In this document: in pieces, positions 8,018 through 14,990 of the stretch
How the letters are laid out: each line of letters begins with the position of its first letter
How positions within the stretch are numbered: the stretch's first letter is position 1
Source: a virus
DNA: 36,471 nt
Virus record (IMG/VR): IMGVR_UViG_3300017735_000036
Coordinates: 1-36,471 of that record
Direction: 5' to 3' (one strand)
The notes under the pieces: model-generated
What the model saw: only the letters and a program-made list of their open reading frames with translations
The model's database searches: none
Told to the model about the DNA's origin: nothing
Position numbers and translations under genes: made by a program

Positions 8018-8227
8018 ATGAAAAACTTTAGAGATCAGATGGTAAAGACATCTATGGACTATATGCAAGCACAAGCAGCAAAGCATCAAATGAATGCAGA
8101 AATTATTTTAAGTAATCATGTATCAGTTGGTGAACATTCAGATCAAATGGAGACTCTTGAAAAAGAGCTTGGTCTAATGGCTGATTATGTAGAAAAATTT
8201 GAAATGTTAGAAAAATATTTTAAATAA
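8018..8227 (+). CDS. Small conserved phage protein
   Basis: A 69-residue acidic helical protein that starts one base after the nuclease stop, with GGGAGA as ribosome site. The central VSVGEHSDQMETLEKEL segment resembles a small family (VGxGEHxxxxEalE) I recall in marine T4-like phages. A coiled coil is likely over residues 45-69. No function known. Confidence 0.7.
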   Translation: MKNFRDQMVKTSMDYMQAQAAKHQMNAEIILSNHVSVGEHSDQMETLEKELGLMADYVEKFEMLEKYFK

Positions 8228-8241
8228 TTTTAAAAAAACAG

Positions 8242-8270
8242 TTTACTTTTATCTAAATATGTGTTATAAT
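8242..8270 (+). promoter_or_regulatory. Sigma70-like early/middle promoter P4
   Basis: TTTACT at 8242-8247, 17-bp spacer, TATAAT at 8265-8270, preceded by an A-rich tract. It drives the gene at 8296, which has an AAGGAG ribosome site. Confidence 0.82.
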
Positions 8271-8295
8271 ATACATATATTGATAAGGAGTATTT

Positions 8296-8526
8296 ATGAA
8301 TGAAGTGATAATAAAAGGAAATCCAATTATAGACGGTGCTGTCAGATTTGATATTAATTGCGAATTGCCAGTACCTAGCGAGTTAGTTAAACTGGCTTTA
8401 TCTAATGATGGCGATGATTGGGATAAAATGTGTAACTCTTTACCCAATTTTGGATTTATGAATCCTATAGGTAATTTACACGTAACTCATCTAGTAATAG
8501 ATGGGAAGGAAAGAGTGTTCCATTGA
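8296..8526 (+). CDS. Hypothetical protein
   Basis: A 76-residue protein with alternating strands and no recognised motif. An AAGGAG site lies upstream at good distance, and the stop overlaps the next start (ATGA-type), so it forms a pair with the HAD phosphatase gene. It begins with beta-rich NEVIIKGNPIIDGAVRFDI and ends with THLVIDGKERVF. Confidence 0.65.
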   Translation: MNEVIIKGNPIIDGAVRFDINCELPVPSELVKLALSNDGDDWDKMCNSLPNFGFMNPIGNLHVTHLVIDGKERVFH

Positions 8527-9107
8527 TGAAAGATAATATTATTTTAGTAGATTGTGATGGTGTATTGTGTGATTGGGAATATTCTTTTACGCAATGGATG
8601 AACCACAAAGGTTATCCAACTAAAGAAAGATCTCAATATAACGTTGGTAAAAGATTTGGTCTTACAAGAGCTGAAGGTAAAAAATTAGTTTTAGAGTTTA
8701 ACGACTCAGCAGCAATTGCGTTTTTACCACCATTAAGAGATTCTGTTTATTACATGAAAAGATTAAATATGTTACATGGATATAAGTTCCATTGTATTAC
8801 GTCTTTAAGTAAAAACAGATATGCTCAAAAATTAAGAATACAAAATCTAGAATTGTTGTTTGGTAAAGAGTTATTTGATGAATATATTATTCTAGATTGT
8901 GGTGCTGACAAAGATGATGCATTATTACCTTATGCTAATTCAGATTGTTGGTGGATTGAAGATAAACCTAAAAATGCTGAACTTGGTGCTTCTTATGGAT
9001 TGCAATCTATATTAGTTGCCCATGATCACAATGCTTATTATGATGGCGATATCCCAAGATATTGGAAATGGAAGGATATATATAAGCATATCACTGGAGA
9101 AATTTAA
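8526..9107 (+). CDS. HAD-superfamily 5'(3')-nucleotidase-like phosphatase
   Basis: A 193-residue HAD-fold phosphatase, probably acting on deoxynucleotides. Motif I is DCDGVLCDW (nucleophile D9, acid D11), motif II is in CITSLSKN, a Lys-rich motif III region follows, and motif IV is represented by DCGADKDD and WWIEDKPKNAELG. The C-terminal layout fits the 5'(3')-deoxyribonucleotidase (NT5C) group often carried by phages. The ATG at 8526 overlaps the upstream stop; a TTG one codon earlier is less likely. It fits the nucleotide-metabolism theme of the region. Confidence 0.82.
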   Translation: MKDNIILVDCDGVLCDWEYSFTQWMNHKGYPTKERSQYNVGKRFGLTRAEGKKLVLEFNDSAAIAFLPPLRDSVYYMKRLNMLHGYKFHCITSLSKNRYAQKLRIQNLELLFGKELFDEYIILDCGADKDDALLPYANSDCWWIEDKPKNAELGASYGLQSILVAHDHNAYYDGDIPRYWKWKDIYKHITGEI

Positions 9108-9277
9108 TGCCTGTAAAATTTAAAGAAACAGTAAAAAATAGAGACGGTACTGTACAAAACTACTATATGAGATCTACTCCTTTGCAGGAGCTTAAAGATG
9201 CATATGAGAGTAACAATACCCCTCCTAAGAAAAAGCAAAAGATTCTTAAAGAACTTAAAAAGCGTGGACATGCATAA
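9107..9277 (+). CDS. Small basic conserved protein
   Basis: A 56-residue protein with its ATG overlapping the previous TAA. It has a short N-terminal strand region, NYYMRSTPLQELKDAYES, and a basic C-terminal helix (PPKKKQKILKELKKRG). This pattern (NYYxxxTPxxxL...KxKxKIxxEL.RRG) recurs in T4-like phages as I recall. Possibly nucleic-acid binding; no known function. Confidence 0.65.
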   Translation: MPVKFKETVKNRDGTVQNYYMRSTPLQELKDAYESNNTPPKKKQKILKELKKRGHA

Positions 9278-9449
9278 GTGGTGGAGAATCTGGGCTAAAA
9301 GCTTAGGTGAAAAAGTCGGTGAGACCGATAAACAAGCAAATACGATTGCTGCTATACGAACAGTATGGTGGTTAACTCACATGGCCACTTGTTGGTTTAT
9401 TATTTTAAATGCTATAGCTAATCATGGCTGGGCATTAATTGGATTATGA
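9270..9449 (+). CDS. Small single-pass membrane protein
   Basis: A 59-residue protein with start MHKWWRIWAKSLGEK and one hydrophobic segment near residues 30-50 (WWLTHMATCWFIILNAI). The ATG at 9270 overlaps the preceding gene by 8 bases; longer in-frame starts would run through that gene. Similar KWWRxWAKSLGEK small membrane proteins occur in cyanomyoviruses as I recall. Role unknown. Confidence 0.65.
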   Translation: MHKWWRIWAKSLGEKVGETDKQANTIAAIRTVWWLTHMATCWFIILNAIANHGWALIGL

Positions 9450-9562
9450 AAGTAACTATAAATGTTGAAATAGATACAGAAAATCAAACAGATGTTTCAA
9501 CAATTGAAGAATTAATAGAAATTATTAAACAGATTAAAGATCAAAAAGTAGAAGATAATTAA
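9446..9562 (+). CDS. Micro-protein, acidic helix
   Basis: A 38-residue ORF starting in the upstream stop (ATGA). It starts with a beta strand, KVTINVEIDTEN, then a helix VSTIEELIEIIKQIKD. The regular strand-helix pattern and coupling favour a real gene. It is the last ORF before the late promoter at 9584. Confidence 0.55.
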   Translation: MKVTINVEIDTENQTDVSTIEELIEIIKQIKDQKVEDN

Positions 9563-9583
9563 TCACTTTAACCTTTTAACTTG

Positions 9584-9591
9584 TATAAATA
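9584..9591 (+). promoter_or_regulatory. T4-type late promoter
   Basis: A perfect TATAAATA, the T4 late promoter -10 recognised by gp55-RNA polymerase with gp33. It lies 20 bases before the gene at 9611 and heads the gap-free run through the endolysin and curli/cyclase genes to 19370. No other promoter of either class is visible in that run. Confidence 0.8.
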
Positions 9592-9610
9592 ACAGTAAAG
9601 GAGATAATAT

Positions 9611-9874
9611 ATGAGTGATTTATTAGATTTTGATTTTGGCTTTACAGCTGTCGATGAAAATGAGCTAGAAGCTGTACAATCTGTCAAGTCTGAAGCTACA
9701 TCAGCTTCTGCTACAGCACAAGAGTTGGAAGATAAACTTAATAAGTTATACAACTCTATACTTCCTTTGCTAACAAATTTAAAGAAAAATCCAGAGAAAG
9801 AATATATTCTTTGGCCAAATAGAGTCGAAAAAATAGAACAATTCGAAGATTTAATTACGGAGATTATCAAGTAA
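9611..9874 (+). CDS. Conserved T4-like structural-region protein, coiled coil
   Basis: An 87-residue acidic protein starting MSDLLDFDFGFTAVDENEL, an opening I recall from many cyanomyovirus proteins. A coiled coil spans about residues 25-60, followed by a YILWPNRVEKIEQFE helix. It is the first gene behind the late promoter and has a GGAGATA ribosome site. Probably virion-associated or assembly-related; not proven. Confidence 0.7.
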   Translation: MSDLLDFDFGFTAVDENELEAVQSVKSEATSASATAQELEDKLNKLYNSILPLLTNLKKNPEKEYILWPNRVEKIEQFEDLITEIIK

Positions 9875-11604
9875 TGGGTATACCAACCGCTGCGGCCATC
9901 AATCGCTTAAACCGAAAAATTCGTGACGACGATGGTGAATTACGCTTAGCCACTTCGCCAACTGGAAGCTTAGATACGACTGCAACTATTACAGGAAATG
10001 AAGTAAGTTTAGGAAGCGCTCAATATTTTAACTCATCATCGCCTCAAACCTCTATAGAATTTAAATCAGCATATAGATTTATTAATATATCAAATGGCAA
10101 TACTAGTTCATACTATCCCCAGCAGTTGGTCTATAGTAATGCTGTTTACGGCGTATCTTCAAACAGAGCGTCTACTATGACGCTTAACAGTAATCCGGAT
10201 TATAACGCTGCAACAGTTAAAAAGAATTTTTATTTTAGAGATACTAATCCTAGCGCTAGCAATGCCACTGGGAGTAATTATTCTGGGGATTCATCCCTAG
10301 CATATACAGCAGGTTTTGGTTTGCCTTGGTTTAACGAAGTGACCGATTCATTAATGTACGAGCACGCGACTATTCCAGGTGCGTATACTCATATGCAGTC
10401 CATATCTGCACCTGGGAACATATATTTCGGAGGGCAGAATTTTTCAACAGGAATAAACTTTGGAAATGGCGATACGGCCTTTGGTTCTTGGGCTTCTGGT
10501 TCTGATGGTGAGATTGATGATATACAAATTGAACAATGCTTTTGGTTTAAAGATACTCTGAGTAATACGTCCGGCTATCGCCTTGATGGTTATTATGGAG
10601 GTTTTTGCCTAGGGATAATTAAAAATAACCAAGCGACTGGAGTTCTTAGCGATTTTGATTATGTTGTCGTTAATGATAAAATAACTTTTGAGGTAGAAGC
10701 AGCAGATAAGCACTCCGCAGAGCCACAAACTCTACAGCTTCACAACGACCCTCGGGCTGCATTGATGTGGACAATTAATAACTCTGATTTCAACCTGCTC
10801 AATAGCGCGCCATCTGGCGCAGCTGGATATAAAATAGAGTTCTTTAAGAAAAATAATAGTAACCCTGTTGAAACTCGAGTAGTAGATAAATCTATAGGTC
10901 ATCACTATGGCAAAATAGCAGGTGGCTATAATCAAGTTAAAATGTCAGATTTCTATAGAAGAACTGATCCTGATGAGCAAACTTTAATTGATGATGACTA
11001 TGCAACTTCAGTCAGGCAAGCTGAGTTATCCGGCACTGCTTTTTATCATATGTATTTATTATCTGAATGGAGTGGCGTTCCATCTTCTGGAGAAATCAGA
11101 TTTAGTGATTTTAAAGGCACTCACAAACCATTATGGGCTGCAGAGATAACTCTTGGTCAGAAAGCGATAACCAGCTGCTTTAAAAACAACTGCTCTACGA
11201 CTTATTATTATGGATATTGGCCTGATGCTGGCTCTATAACCGATATTACACCACATTTTCTTGATCCTCCAGAAGATGATCATTCGCAAGGGGAATTGGA
11301 TTTAGAAATAAAATCTGTCTTATTCAATAACGTCGCCAATAGCCCTATTAGGATTGATATTGCTAATAAAATGATACGTGGCAAACAATTTAATAGAGTT
11401 AGCATAATTGATCCAACTGCAAATATTTTAGTTGCGTCTAGTGATGCGACCTTAGGATACGTATTTCCCGCGGGATCTTCAGGCCCGCCGGAATATAACT
11501 CTAGAATTATTTCTAATACTACTAGCTTAACTTGGAGTGGAACTAAGACTAACCCGGCACAATTTTATAGTGCTAGCCAAAAATTAATAGTGGTGTTAAC
11601 ATGA
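9874..11604 (+). CDS. Large orphan protein, possible fibre/adhesin or virion protein
   Basis: A 576-residue protein with no recognised domain. It begins IPTAAAINRLNRKIRDDDGE, then is rich in Ser, Thr, Asn, Gly and Tyr, with many predicted beta stretches, typical of phage adhesins or tail-fibre knobs. A Cys pair occurs in TSCFKNNCS near residue 430. There is no signal peptide. Base use is less AT-rich than in its neighbours, hinting at exchange of this gene. It overlaps both neighbours (TAATG upstream, ATGA downstream). Fibre function is inferred from position before the lysis genes and from composition only. Confidence 0.6.
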   Translation: MGIPTAAAINRLNRKIRDDDGELRLATSPTGSLDTTATITGNEVSLGSAQYFNSSSPQTSIEFKSAYRFINISNGNTSSYYPQQLVYSNAVYGVSSNRASTMTLNSNPDYNAATVKKNFYFRDTNPSASNATGSNYSGDSSLAYTAGFGLPWFNEVTDSLMYEHATIPGAYTHMQSISAPGNIYFGGQNFSTGINFGNGDTAFGSWASGSDGEIDDIQIEQCFWFKDTLSNTSGYRLDGYYGGFCLGIIKNNQATGVLSDFDYVVVNDKITFEVEAADKHSAEPQTLQLHNDPRAALMWTINNSDFNLLNSAPSGAAGYKIEFFKKNNSNPVETRVVDKSIGHHYGKIAGGYNQVKMSDFYRRTDPDEQTLIDDDYATSVRQAELSGTAFYHMYLLSEWSGVPSSGEIRFSDFKGTHKPLWAAEITLGQKAITSCFKNNCSTTYYYGYWPDAGSITDITPHFLDPPEDDHSQGELDLEIKSVLFNNVANSPIRIDIANKMIRGKQFNRVSIIDPTANILVASSDATLGYVFPAGSSGPPEYNSRIISNTTSLTWSGTKTNPAQFYSASQKLIVVLT

Positions 11605-12200
11605 TTACAGTAACTAAAGCAGTAAATATTGATGAAAATGAATTTTCAGAGCTATTTGAAGAAAATTACGATATAATCTTAAGAAATGGCGATCCGTTTT
11701 TTCAGGAAGAGCTAGTGGTTGGTCGAGAAATGAGTTATGATGAAAGAAGACTTTATTACATGGAAACATATAATAATATTATAAGTAATCATTTAGAAAG
11801 CGACTTTGTTTTAGAAGTAAGAGATTCTGGTATTCTTATCTTATTAGCTATCTGGCAAAATGGAATACAATATGGACAACCTGATGATATTTTAAGACAA
11901 ACAGATGCAATGGGCAGAAATTTAAATGGTAATAAACTTTGGTACTGGGGAAGCGAATATTGTATAGAAAGACTAAATTTTTTAGATAGTATTAATGCAA
12001 ATGGTTTCGTTGAAATACATTTAAGTGCTAACACAGATCTTATGGCTCTAACAAGAACTCAAATACATAGAGCTGAGGAATATATGGACGTTGAAATATG
12101 CGAAGAGCCTTATATTATTCCATTTGGCTTAGGACCTGAAATAACAGAGTGGGCTAAGGGTTTACCTACTCCAGTAAAAGTAAAATATACAAAAAAATAA
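11601..12200 (+). CDS. Hypothetical protein paired with the 576-aa protein
   Basis: A 199-residue protein translated from an ATGA overlap with the upstream large protein. It contains alternating helices and strands, a VLEVRDSGILILLAIWQNG strand pair, a GNKLWYWGSEY block and a TRTQIHRAEEYM helix. This loosely resembles small host-range or chaperone proteins beside phage fibres, or a GNAT-like fold, but no diagnostic motif is present. The tight coupling suggests a partner or chaperone of the preceding protein. Confidence 0.6.
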   Translation: MITVTKAVNIDENEFSELFEENYDIILRNGDPFFQEELVVGREMSYDERRLYYMETYNNIISNHLESDFVLEVRDSGILILLAIWQNGIQYGQPDDILRQTDAMGRNLNGNKLWYWGSEYCIERLNFLDSINANGFVEIHLSANTDLMALTRTQIHRAEEYMDVEICEEPYIIPFGLGPEITEWAKGLPTPVKVKYTKK

Positions 12201-12209
12201 GGAAAGAAT

Positions 12210-12650
12210 ATGAATATTGAACAATTAAGAGAACAACTAACAATCGATGAGGGGAAAGTAAATGAAATTTATAAAGACCATTTGGGCTACCCAACTTTCG
12301 GAATTGGCCACTTGGTCCTCGAATCAGATCCAGAGTATGGCCAAGATGTGGGAACCCCAGTATCAGAAGAACGTACAATCGAATGCTTTGATAAAGACGT
12401 ACAATCTGTCCTCTCTGACTGTAAAAAACTACATGAAGGATGGGATGATTACCCTGAAGAAGTAAGACAAGTTGTTGCTAATATGATGTTTAATATGGGA
12501 CTTACGCGCTTAAGTAAATTTAGAAAGCACAACGCAGCGCTGCAATGTGGTGATTGGAAGGAGGCTGCTGTAGAAGGCAGAGATTCAAGATGGTACAGGC
12601 AAGTAACGAACAGAGCAGAGAGACTTATGTTGAGGCTAGAGGCTCTGTAA
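12210..12650 (+). CDS. e: T4-type endolysin (GH24 lysozyme)
   Basis: A 146-residue muramidase that would cut peptidoglycan at lysis. The N-terminus carries the T4 lysozyme signature IDEGKVNEIYKDHLGYPTFG; catalytic E14, D23 and T29 keep the same spacing as E11, D20 and T26 in T4. The C-terminal lobe has MMFNMG and the RAERLMLRLE end. No signal peptide is present, so a holin is needed for access to the wall. It is separate from the gp5 hub gene, which has no lysozyme domain here. Confidence 0.95.
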   Translation: MNIEQLREQLTIDEGKVNEIYKDHLGYPTFGIGHLVLESDPEYGQDVGTPVSEERTIECFDKDVQSVLSDCKKLHEGWDDYPEEVRQVVANMMFNMGLTRLSKFRKHNAALQCGDWKEAAVEGRDSRWYRQVTNRAERLMLRLEAL

Positions 12651-12778
12651 AATATTATCATACAAATGAAGAGCAAACAAGTAAAGGTTGGTTTTGGTGT
12701 CATGAAAAACAAGGATTTTTTAGGCATTCGGACTGGCATTTAACAAGAAAAGAAATGGGAGAAAAATATGAAAATTAA
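12590..12778 (+). CDS. Small ORF nested at the end of the endolysin gene
   Basis: A 62-residue ORF in the +1 frame, starting 61 bases before the endolysin stop and ending inside the next gene. The unique part (after 12650) encodes KYYHTNEEQTSKGWFWCHEK and FFRHSDWHLTRKEMGEKYEN, which looks like a compact aromatic-rich domain rather than chance sequence. The ATG at 12590 has no clear ribosome site; the true start might lie at another codon. It fills an otherwise empty gap. Confidence 0.5.
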   Translation: MVQASNEQSRETYVEARGSVKYYHTNEEQTSKGWFWCHEKQGFFRHSDWHLTRKEMGEKYEN

Positions 12779-13013
12779 ACTAATGGGAAGTCAAACTGAC
12801 TTAACATCAGCAACTAGTGTAGGTAATGCTTCATTAGTAAGAGTATTTAACAGTACAAATGCTGCTATCCTCATGACACAAAAAGACGGATCCGCTGTTG
12901 TTGGAACTATGTCGGTTGGTGCTGGGGCTGTTGAACACGTCAGTAAAATACCTGCACAAACTTTAGAGGGTGGTGCTGGACTTAAAGTTGTAAGTGTAGC
13001 ATATTCTAGCTAA
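12768..13013 (+). CDS. Small beta-rich conserved phage protein
   Basis: An 81-residue protein, nearly all beta strand with Ala, Val, Gly and Ser, no signal peptide. Order: KIKLMGSQTDLTSATSV, an NASLVRVFNSTNAAILM strand pair, and a C-terminal KIPAQTLEGG. I recall similar small proteins in cyanomyovirus late regions, where they are sometimes found in virions. GGGAGA precedes the ATG. It overlaps the next gene by TAATG. Confidence 0.65.
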   Translation: MKIKLMGSQTDLTSATSVGNASLVRVFNSTNAAILMTQKDGSAVVGTMSVGAGAVEHVSKIPAQTLEGGAGLKVVSVAYSS

Positions 13014-13309
13014 TGACTGATATATTTGCTTTAATATCTGACGTAGGCCTTCCCATTGCTGGTGCATTAGCTAGTGGCGCATTTGTCTTCATTATTATTA
13101 AGCAAATATTATCTGGTGTTTTAGATCAAATTAATACTCTTAATATATTTACTAAGAGTTTAGAAAATAGAGTACGCACAATGAACAATGAGATCGTAAA
13201 GATTGACATGTTGGTTTCAAGTGCTCTTGAGTTAACTCCTCCTATAGATAGAATAGCTAGGGCAGAAAATTTTATAGAAGACGGTAATATCGACGTCAGA
13301 CGGGATTAA
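13013..13309 (+). CDS. Membrane protein with coiled coil (holin/spanin candidate A)
   Basis: A 98-residue protein with one hydrophobic segment, LPIAGALASGAFVFIIIKQIL (about residues 10-31), then a coiled-coil helix to about residue 75 and a short charged tail. It is immediately followed by a second protein of the same architecture. Both lie after the endolysin. A holin or inner-membrane lysis factor is a reasonable guess, but small TM plus coiled-coil proteins serve other roles too. Start TAATG overlaps the upstream stop. Confidence 0.6.
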   Translation: MTDIFALISDVGLPIAGALASGAFVFIIIKQILSGVLDQINTLNIFTKSLENRVRTMNNEIVKIDMLVSSALELTPPIDRIARAENFIEDGNIDVRRD

Positions 13310-13311
13310 CC

Positions 13312-13593
13312 ATGGATGCGTTAAATCCGGCTGTACTAATATCCGAATATGGATTTACGACTGTCGCTATTGTTGGTCTTGGCTATTTCGTATTTTTTGT
13401 ATGGAAGTTTATTAATAAAGAATTAGATCCAAAAATCGAAGAGATGCACATGGGTTTAATAAAGTTAATTGACCAAGTAAGAATGCTTGATCAAGATATG
13501 ATAAGACTACAGGAAAAAATTAAAGTAGTTTTGGAGTACAGGGAAAGACAAAAATATTTGAGTGAAAATGAAAATGAAGAGAATAAAAAATAA
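13312..13593 (+). CDS. Membrane protein with coiled coil (holin/spanin candidate B)
   Basis: A 93-residue protein with an N-terminal hydrophobic helix, FTTVAIVGLGYFVFFVWKFI (about residues 15-35), followed by a heptad-rich helix (EEMHMGLIKLIDQVRMLDQD) and a very charged C-terminus (ENENEENKK). It has the same plan as the gene before it, so the two may be a diverged pair forming a membrane complex. Its 3' end overlaps csgF by about 30 bases, which couples the lysis-type genes to the curli cassette. Confidence 0.6.
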   Translation: MDALNPAVLISEYGFTTVAIVGLGYFVFFVWKFINKELDPKIEEMHMGLIKLIDQVRMLDQDMIRLQEKIKVVLEYRERQKYLSENENEENKK

Positions 13594-14068
13594 TATAGTA
13601 TTATGCATGTTTATCATGTCATTAGCTGGGATAGTTCATTCTCAGGAAATAGTACATAAGTTTAAGAATCCATCTTTTAGTGGAATAGGAACTGGTGCTC
13701 ATTATTTAACTATTGAGAATCAGGAACATAGTAGAAAAAAAGCTATTGAAGACGCTTTGGAAGCTGCAAGAAAGGCTGCTGAAAGAGCTGAAGAAAATAC
13801 TACTTTAGCTAAGTTTATTCGTAATTTAGAAAGTAGAATATATGCTCAAATGGCTAAACAATTAGTTGAGTCAATGTTTTCTAACGATGCAGCTGTAAGG
13901 TTTGGTTCTTTTACATTAGAAGGGTCCATTATTACATATGAAGTAATAACTAATATTGATGGTACAGAATTTATTAAAATGACTATCACAGATGAAAATG
14001 GATCAGAAACTGTAATCGAAATACCAGTAGGGTCTGGTAATTTTGGACAGGATCCAGACAATGGCTAG
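13568..14068 (+). CDS. csgF: CsgF-like curli assembly factor
   Basis: Homologue of CsgF, the periplasmic/extracellular protein that plugs into the CsgG pore and couples curli subunit export to nucleation. A signal peptide (MKRIKNNIVLCMF..., cleavage near VHS-QE) is followed by the CsgF N-terminal hallmark EIVHKFKNPSFSG; E. coli CsgF has FRNPNFGG. The middle has a long Ala/Glu/Lys/Arg helix (about residues 50-90), longer than I expect for CsgF. The C-terminal beta region (SIITYEVITNIDG...TVIEIPVGSG) matches the family's end. Possible starts are GTG 13562, ATG 13568 and ATG 13574; all give a signal peptide. It directly precedes csgG. Confidence 0.9.
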   Translation: MKMKRIKNNIVLCMFIMSLAGIVHSQEIVHKFKNPSFSGIGTGAHYLTIENQEHSRKKAIEDALEAARKAAERAEENTTLAKFIRNLESRIYAQMAKQLVESMFSNDAAVRFGSFTLEGSIITYEVITNIDGTEFIKMTITDENGSETVIEIPVGSGNFGQDPDNG

Positions 14069-14990
14069 GATTTTATTAGCGTTACTATTTTTAACTGGTT
14101 GTTCATCAATGCCAAAGTGGAGTCCTAATCCACAGGATTGTTCGGCACCAGAAATAAAAGATGTTGTAACATTAGCACAACAAGTAAAGCGTAAATATAT
14201 TTGTGTTGATGTTGCTGAGGTAGTTAGACTACCAGCATATGTAGAATTATTAAACGTACCACCGGCTAAAGAAATGCCAGTGGTTGCTGTATATGGTTTT
14301 ACCGATAAAACGGGACAAAGAAAAGCCCGTGATGGTATTGCAGATTTTTCAACTGCAGTAACTCAAGGTGGAACCGAAATGTTAATTGATGCTTTGAAGA
14401 CAGCCGGTGGCGGTACGTGGTTCAGGGTTGTTGAAAGACAAGGAATCGATAATCTAGTAAGAGAGAGACAAATTGTAAGGTCTACTCGAATGGATGTAGC
14501 TAAAGCCCGGGGAACTGAGGCAAAGGGAGTTGGACCACTTTTATTCGCAGGAATGATAATAGAAGGTGGCATTATTGGTTATGATTCTAATATCGAAACT
14601 GGAGGTCGAGGCGCAAGATATCTAGGAATCGGTTTTAGTAAACAATATCGTAAAGACGTTGTAACAGTTTCTGTAAGAGCAGTTTCTGTTTTAACGGGTG
14701 AAGTATTATTGAATGTCCAAAGTAGGAAATCGGTATTATCCTACGGTTCAGGTGGCGATGTATTTAGGTTCATAGAACAGGGAACAGAGCTAGTTGAATA
14801 TGAGGACGGAGTGGGTAATAATGAGTCAGTGACATACGCAGTACGAACAGCTATTGAGGCTGCCGTGCTGGAACTAATATACCAGGGTCATGACCGTAAA
14901 TTCTGGGATTTAACTGAGGGCCATCGTCATCCTCACCAAATGGATGGTAAGAATGATAGGCACTCAACAAACGAGGAAATACAAAAATGA
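14061..14990 (+). CDS. csgG: CsgG-like outer-membrane curli secretion pore lipoprotein
   Basis: Homologue of CsgG, the nonameric outer-membrane lipoprotein channel of type VIII (curli) secretion. A lipobox LLALLFLTGC puts the lipidated Cys at residue 14. The conserved core follows: VAVYGFTDKTGQ, DFSTAVTQGG, FRVVERQGIDNLVRERQIVR, MIIEGGIIGYDSN, GGRGARYLGIG and DVFRFIEQG, all closely matching E. coli CsgG. In the constriction loop the Phe of NF is kept (F96) but the Asn is Asp (D95), and the aromatic Tyr51 position is not aromatic. It is 309 residues, longer than E. coli (277), with an extra N-terminal segment and a His-rich tail. The ATG at 14061 has AGGA 9 bases upstream and overlaps csgF by 8 bases. 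Confidence 0.96.
   Translation: MARILLALLFLTGCSSMPKWSPNPQDCSAPEIKDVVTLAQQVKRKYICVDVAEVVRLPAYVELLNVPPAKEMPVVAVYGFTDKTGQRKARDGIADFSTAVTQGGTEMLIDALKTAGGGTWFRVVERQGIDNLVRERQIVRSTRMDVAKARGTEAKGVGPLLFAGMIIEGGIIGYDSNIETGGRGARYLGIGFSKQYRKDVVTVSVRAVSVLTGEVLLNVQSRKSVLSYGSGGDVFRFIEQGTELVEYEDGVGNNESVTYAVRTAIEAAVLELIYQGHDRKFWDLTEGHRHPHQMDGKNDRHSTNEEIQK

Noticed and set aside
14043-14060. Upstream TTG start for csgG
   Set aside because: The extension MDRIQT would add residues before an already ideal lipoprotein signal; the ATG at 14061 has a well-placed AGGA.
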